Shown in pieces: positions 60,267-64,000 of a stretch of DNA of 64,000 bases. The position numbers were made by a program, and so were the translations under genes. The stretch's first letter is position 1; each line of letters opens with the position of its first letter. The notes beneath the pieces are model-generated. The model had not been told where the DNA came from and did not search any database. It saw nothing but the letters and a program-made list of their open reading frames with translations. The stretch covers positions 1,609,501-1,673,500 of the forward strand of contig NZ_CP039727.1 of assembly GCF_005154805.1 (NCBI RefSeq). The letters are read 5' to 3'. This DNA is from Bacillus sp. S3. GTDB taxonomy: Bacteria; Bacillota; Bacilli; Bacillales; Cytobacillaceae.

Positions 60267-61346
60267 ATGAGCGTAAAGGCATCAGTTATGAAGTATATTC
60301 AACAAATTGACATAGATAAGGAAACCGCAAGATGGAATCGGGTCTATAAAGTATTAACGGAACCAAAACCAGATATTGTGCCGACACCAAGAGAGATTAT
60401 TTGGAAAAGGAATAAATCTACCTTATATTATCACCCGGCGAAAGAAAAAAAATATCAAATCCCATTGTTCTTGGTCTACTCATTATTAAATAAACCATAT
60501 ATTTTAGATGTCGGGGAAGGAAGCAGTGTCGTTGGAGGCCTGACAGAACGTGGATACGACGTTTATTTCCTGGATTGGGGCTCGCCCGGCTATGAAGATC
60601 GAGATATTACCTTGGATAATTATATCCTGGATTATTTAGAAAACGCTGTAAAGCGGGCAGTCCGACATTCAGGAGCCATGGAAATTTCCATGATAGGATA
60701 TTGTTTAGGCGGGACAATTTCAGCAATCCTTACTTCCATTACGAATATACCGATAAAAAACTTAATTCTTGCCACAGTGCCGATTGATTTTAGTGTTGGG
60801 ATTGTCCCTGATAAATGGTTAAAAGGGCTTCAAAAAGGACTTATTAATTTTGATCGGTTTTCAGATGTGTATGGTGTTATTCCTTCAGAGTATATGTATC
60901 TCATGTTTAGAGGGCTCTCACCAGTCTATATGAGTCCTTGGATTAATCTAATTTCCCGTGCCCATGATGCGGACTATGTTGAAAAGTGGCGAAGAATGGA
61001 CAAATGGACAAAAGACACTGCTTCATTTGCAGGTGCATCCTTCAAGCAATTATTTAATGATTTCTATAAAGATAACAAGCTATTGAAGGGAGAGCTTACG
61101 ATTGGCGGCAGGAAAGTAGATTTAAAGAATATTACCTGCCCGGTTTTTGTTTTTTCCACTTCAAGGGACACACTAGTATTGGAGCAGCAAAGCCTGCCGA
61201 TTATGGATATGATTTCAAGTGAAGATAAAACCTATGAGGTATTTGAAGGCGGTCATGTTTCACTAGCGCTAACAGGAATGTTTGCCATTTTTGCTGATAA
61301 ATGGCTTGCAACACGGTCAAATGAAGTTGAAAAAGCACCAGTATAA
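60267..61346 (+). CDS. phaC: Class IV polyhydroxyalkanoate synthase PhaC
   Basis: Polymerises hydroxyacyl-CoA into PHA granules together with PhaR. The 359-residue protein, the usual length for class III/IV synthases, has an alpha/beta hydrolase fold with the lipase-box-like GYCLGG containing Cys 146. The acid is Asp 301 in STSRDTLVL and the His is 330 in EGGHVSLAL. LDWGSPGYEDRDITLDNYI (about 103-121) is the conserved segment before the catalytic loop. GAAGGGAGC precedes ATG 60267. It is the last gene of the phasin-like-phaR-phaC operon. Confidence 0.95.
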   Translation: MSVKASVMKYIQQIDIDKETARWNRVYKVLTEPKPDIVPTPREIIWKRNKSTLYYHPAKEKKYQIPLFLVYSLLNKPYILDVGEGSSVVGGLTERGYDVYFLDWGSPGYEDRDITLDNYILDYLENAVKRAVRHSGAMEISMIGYCLGGTISAILTSITNIPIKNLILATVPIDFSVGIVPDKWLKGLQKGLINFDRFSDVYGVIPSEYMYLMFRGLSPVYMSPWINLISRAHDADYVEKWRRMDKWTKDTASFAGASFKQLFNDFYKDNKLLKGELTIGGRKVDLKNITCPVFVFSTSRDTLVLEQQSLPIMDMISSEDKTYEVFEGGHVSLALTGMFAIFADKWLATRSNEVEKAPV

Positions 61347-61416
61347 TGGGAAGAAACAAACATAAAATGATGGACGGGAAGATGGATGGGGGTCCAATTC
61401 TTCCCGAAAAGGTAAT

Positions 61417-62199
61417 TTACACAGCTGTTTTTTGCTGAGTGAGGAATCTCCTTAACAGGAGGTTAAACCGGTCTTTTGCTTCCAGTTTGGCAAGGTGGCC
61501 GGTATTCCTCATAATGATGAATTCAGAATGTGGTATCAGTTTATGCATGCATGCCTGAATCCAGACAGGCAAAACAGAGTCATATTGTCCACCTATAATT
61601 AGAGTTGGAACATTAATTGTAGGCAGTAAAGACCGATTATTAACTTCAAGACACATTTTCAATGATTCAAGGAAAATTGGATGTTTGGGCCGGAAATAAT
61701 GACAAAATATCTCCATCATATCCTTATTCCAGGAGTAAAGTGCCATGCGTCCGAGGAATTCCGCTTGTTTTCCTGCAGCTGAAACGGACTCAAACTTTTT
61801 TTTGCGGTTCTTAAATAATAGACCCTTAAGCTTCTTAGGGAAAAAGTGGAATGTACTAACCAACATGAGTGAACGACAATGGTCGGGAGACTGACGATAG
61901 ATTTCCTGTGCAACGGCTCCGCCCATTGACAGCCCTAGGATGTGAGCGTTTTCAATCTTTAGCTCCTTTAACAATCCAATCAAGTCAGAGGCGAAGTTTT
62001 GAATTGATATACCATCCGTTTTTTCACATTCCCCATGACCGCGTAAATCAGGAATAATCAACTCAAACTGATCCGCTAATTCAAATTGGTTTTGCCACCC
62101 TTCCTTTACTTCACCTAAGCCATGAATTAGAACCAATGGTTCCCCGTTACCAAAATGCAAGTAAGGCACCCCTGATTTACTAACGCTAGCCTTTTCCAT
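61417..62199 (-). CDS. Alpha/beta hydrolase inside the PHA cluster
   Basis: A 260-residue alpha/beta hydrolase without signal peptide. LVLIHGLGEVKEGW (about residues 22-35) is followed by the nucleophile elbow LGLSMGGAVAQE (Ser 91), GGQYDSVLP with the likely acid, and RNTGHLAKLEAKD with the catalytic His. ATG 62199 follows AAGGTGG. It is placed on the opposite strand between phaC and phaQ. An intracellular PHA or hydroxyacyl ester hydrolase would fit the setting, but that is inference. A degraded copy of its C-terminus lies at 34334-34450. Confidence 0.8.
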   Translation of the reverse strand: MEKASVSKSGVPYLHFGNGEPLVLIHGLGEVKEGWQNQFELADQFELIIPDLRGHGECEKTDGISIQNFASDLIGLLKELKIENAHILGLSMGGAVAQEIYRQSPDHCRSLMLVSTFHFFPKKLKGLLFKNRKKKFESVSAAGKQAEFLGRMALYSWNKDMMEIFCHYFRPKHPIFLESLKMCLEVNNRSLLPTINVPTLIIGGQYDSVLPVWIQACMHKLIPHSEFIIMRNTGHLAKLEAKDRFNLLLRRFLTQQKTAV

Positions 62200-62282
62200 T
62201 TTACACCACCTTGTCATTTTTATTTAGTTTATATCCAAGTTCACTAAATTGTAAACATATAAATACTAATAATATCTATATT

Positions 62283-62324
62283 TATTTTACATATTGACAA
62301 AATATTACTTATAGGTGTAAAATA
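62283..62324 (+). promoter_or_regulatory. phaQ-phaP promoter with flanking inverted repeat
   Basis: TTGACA (62294-62299), an 18-bp spacer and TAAAAT (62318-62323) form the promoter. A perfect 9-bp inverted repeat, TATTTTACA (62283-62291) with TGTAAAATA (62316-62324), brackets it, with centres 33 bases apart (about three helical turns). PhaQ of B. megaterium represses its own operon and is released by PHB, so this is a plausible PhaQ operator. Confidence 0.6.
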
Positions 62325-62347
62325 CATGTAGGTGAGGTGATAAAGAT

Positions 62348-62785
62348 ATGGTAAACCAAGAAAATAAATCAGTCAATCCATCAAAAAATTTTGTGTTGCC
62401 ATTTATTTTATTGCTTCTTAGCAGAGTTTCTCTTCATGGGTATGAACTAAGCCAAAAGCTGGAGACATTCGGATTTAAGGCTCTCGACCAAGGGAACTTA
62501 TATAGGATGCTAAGACAGTTGGAAAAGGATGAACTTGTTTCATCAGAATGGGATACAACAGGCAGTGGTCCGGCCAAAAGAAGATATTCTATAACTAAAG
62601 CGGGTGTTACATACTTAAAAGGCTATGCCAATCAGCTAGAAACCTATCAATCAATCCTAGACCAATTCTTCAAGATGTATTCCAGTTTTCTTGAGCTCTA
62701 TATTCCTTCTTTCCATAAGAAGGATCCAATAGAGAAAGTAAATAAGAATAGGAGGAGGAAGGACGATGGCTCAGAAGAAAAGTGA
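62348..62785 (+). CDS. phaQ: PHB-responsive repressor PhaQ (PadR type)
   Basis: A 145-residue PadR-like regulator. The winged helix spans about residues 10-95: LPFILLLLSRVSLHGYELSQ, then LYRMLRQLEKDELVSSEWDT, then GPAKRRYSITKAGVTYLK. A C-terminal dimerisation helix follows. In B. megaterium PhaQ binds upstream of phaQ-phaP and is displaced by poly-3-hydroxybutyrate. GTGAGGTGA precedes ATG 62348. It overlaps phaP by 20 bases, so the two are coupled, which fits autoregulation of granule coat supply. Confidence 0.9.
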   Translation: MVNQENKSVNPSKNFVLPFILLLLSRVSLHGYELSQKLETFGFKALDQGNLYRMLRQLEKDELVSSEWDTTGSGPAKRRYSITKAGVTYLKGYANQLETYQSILDQFFKMYSSFLELYIPSFHKKDPIEKVNKNRRRKDDGSEEK

Positions 62786-63365
62786 AACGGCTCTTGCTGC
62801 TGATGAAAAAAAGATTCCGGCAGCAGAAGAAACGGTAATCGTAGGTTCATTTGTAACTACATTCTGGGATCAGTATGAGCAATCACGCGAAAGGAGAGAG
62901 CAGCTTCGGGAAAACCGTGAGGATGCCTACATTAATGCGCTAAGAGAGGTCATTAAGTTCAATAAGCAGTATCGAAAATCCATCGCCAAATTGTATGATC
63001 AGACGAAAAAAACAAACAAGGATGCGATGTCTGAACTGATGCATCAATTTAAAGCAGTCGAAGAAGAGGTGAAAGAAGAACCTGCATACACAAATGATCG
63101 CGAAGAACTCAAGAACCAACTAAAAGAGGTTTCAGGACAATTAGAGAAATTGGCACTTACACCAATACGATCCATATTCCAAATCATCGATCAATTAGAA
63201 GATAATTTTGAAAAAAATGCAGAATCACGTGTAGCCTACGCTCGTGAACGGAGAAATGCTTGGCTCGCAGTTCGCAAGGAATATGTTAGGAAAGCAAGAA
63301 ATACACATCTAAACCTTGTAGAACGCGGCAAAAGTAGTTTTAAAGAACTAGTAAAAACGCAATAA
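62766..63365 (+). CDS. phaP: Phasin PhaP (PHA inclusion protein)
   Basis: A granule-coating phasin of 199 residues, helical and highly charged without signal or membrane segment. FVTTFWDQYEQSRERREQLR (about residues 31-50) and the helix VIKFNKQYRKSIAKLYDQTK are typical of Bacillus PhaP. AGGAGGAGG precedes ATG 62766, located inside the end of phaQ. It is followed by a strong terminator. It controls number and size of PHA granules. Confidence 0.9.
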   Translation: MAQKKSETALAADEKKIPAAEETVIVGSFVTTFWDQYEQSRERREQLRENREDAYINALREVIKFNKQYRKSIAKLYDQTKKTNKDAMSELMHQFKAVEEEVKEEPAYTNDREELKNQLKEVSGQLEKLALTPIRSIFQIIDQLEDNFEKNAESRVAYARERRNAWLAVRKEYVRKARNTHLNLVERGKSSFKELVKTQ

Positions 63366-63430
63366 CCTCAAATTTTAGAATAAGGGGAATTAGCAGCATT
63401 GTTTAACATAAAAGTCCAATATCAAAGGTA

Positions 63431-63470
63431 AAACCACATTCTCTATTATAAAGAGAGTGTGGTTTTTTTA
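63431..63470 (+). terminator. phaQ-phaP terminator
   Basis: AAACCACA (63431-63438) pairs with TGTGGTTT (63458-63465), extended inside by CTCT/AGAG, and is followed by a T run. Confidence 0.88.
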
Positions 63471-63605
63471 TTTCATTAATATAGAAAGCGATTCGGATGG
63501 GAATAATCGACTAAAGTAATAGGGAAATACTTTATTTATTATTGGAAATGTGGCATCATTAATTGGCCGGATTTTATTTTTTGAGAAGTAAGGAGATATT
63601 TTAAC

Positions 63606-64000
63606 ATGGATTTACTAATGCTTATTAAAGCAATTATTTTAGGTTTAGTAGAAGGTTTAACAGAGTTTGCGCCCGTATCTTCAACCGGACATATGATTAT
63701 TGTCGATGATATGTGGCTGAAATCTGAAACGTTTTTAACAAAGCACGGGGCTAACACCTTTAAAGTGGTCATTCAGCTTGGTTCCATTCTTGCAGTTGTC
63801 GTTACATTTAAAGACCGGTTTATTAACTTGTTAAGTCTAGGACGGTTTAGTAAGCAAACAGTTGGCAGTGGTAGCCGCCTAAAATTATCACAAATTTTTG
63901 TAGGATTAATTCCTGCGGGCGTCCTTGGCGTCCTGTTTAATGATTATATTGATGACCACCTATTTTCCACTGGTACTGTTCTAATTGGTTTAGTAATTGG
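63606..64000 (+). CDS. uppP: Undecaprenyl-diphosphatase UppP/BacA, N-terminal part (3' end outside window)
   Basis: Recycles undecaprenyl pyrophosphate to the lipid carrier phosphate in the cell membrane and confers bacitracin tolerance. The first 131 codons are visible. The protein opens MDLLMLIKAIILGLVEGLTE, followed by FAPVSSTGHMIIVDD, the conserved glutamate-rich and SSTGH motifs of the BacA family. The second family region begins with the segment VGLIPAGVLGVLFNDYID. AAGGAGATA precedes ATG 63606. The frame runs open through the right edge of the window. Confidence 0.95.
   Translation, partial: MDLLMLIKAIILGLVEGLTEFAPVSSTGHMIIVDDMWLKSETFLTKHGANTFKVVIQLGSILAVVVTFKDRFINLLSLGRFSKQTVGSGSRLKLSQIFVGLIPAGVLGVLFNDYIDDHLFSTGTVLIGLVI

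Noticed and set aside
63539..63772. 77-codon minus-strand frame at the right edge
   Set aside because: It is antisense to the clear N-terminus of uppP.

Overview
The window reads as a chromosomal segment of a low-GC, endospore-forming Bacillaceae (Bacillus/Neobacillus-like). The evidence is gene content and gene order. The block rluA-type synthase - prpE - yjbQ - fabI - cotO - cotZ - yjcA - yjcZ - spoVIF - yjcD - yjcF - yjcG - yjcH follows the Bacillus subtilis yjbO-yjcH region. The units adaA-adaB/alkA, yknWXYZ, des-desK-desR and ycnJ-ycnI are recognisable from the same genus. A class IV PHA cluster of the B. megaterium type closes the window. Species cannot be fixed by eye. No gap between genes exceeds 300 bases; the largest (46292-46574, 27324-27593, 43736-43975) hold the regulatory structures described below.

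Layout. 1-14.9 kb: 3' end of NAD kinase, pseudouridine synthase, PrpE, a cation/proton antiporter, FapR-controlled fabI, then sporulation genes (cotO, cotZ, yjcA, a lipoprotein-spoVAC-spoVAD-spoVAE operon, yjcZ, spoVIF), the helicase YjcD and yjcF/G/H. 15.0 kb: a lone tRNA-Val(GAC). 15.2-21.7 kb: a metabolic island with two paralogous arginine-deiminase-like enzymes bracketing a polar amino-acid ABC transporter, and a divergent TrzA/AtzB-type amidohydrolase; this looks like uptake and hydrolysis of an unidentified guanidino or amidine compound. 21.9-24.9 kb: DNA alkylation repair (endonuclease III-like, alkA, adaA, adaB) with an array of seven 21-bp tandem repeats. 25-31.3 kb: aldo/keto reductase, a CorC/HlyC-type transporter behind twin palindromic operators, and yknWXYZ behind an exact SigW-type promoter. 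31.4-37.3 kb: solitary trpB, an acetyltransferase, a YitT-type protein, a hydrolase gene remnant, and the des-desK-desR membrane-fluidity system.

37.4-46.3 kb: a hydrolase, a small IDEAL-domain protein, an intact IS150-group IS3 element inserted into the loop of a terminator hairpin with a 3-bp GGC duplication, a carbohydrate ABC importer lacking its ATPase, and copper genes ycnJ-ycnI. 46.4-51.4 kb: a structured leader before a papain-like hydrolase, YczE, an SRPBCC protein and PEP carboxylase. 51.4-54.3 kb: a metal-efflux operon with a free-standing HMA domain, a P1B ATPase with a CPG membrane motif, and a Crp/Fnr regulator. 54.4-63.4 kb: carbon-storage and redox genes: adhE behind a FadR-like operator, an acyl-CoA ligase, a phasin-like gene, phaR, phaC, a hydrolase, phaQ and phaP. 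The start of uppP runs off the right edge.

Working together: fabI (FapR), des/DesKR, the acyl-CoA ligase, the FadR-like site and the PHA genes all concern acyl chains. The two least explained parts are the guanidino-compound island and the non-coding structures (21-bp array, twin palindromes, 46.5-kb leader).
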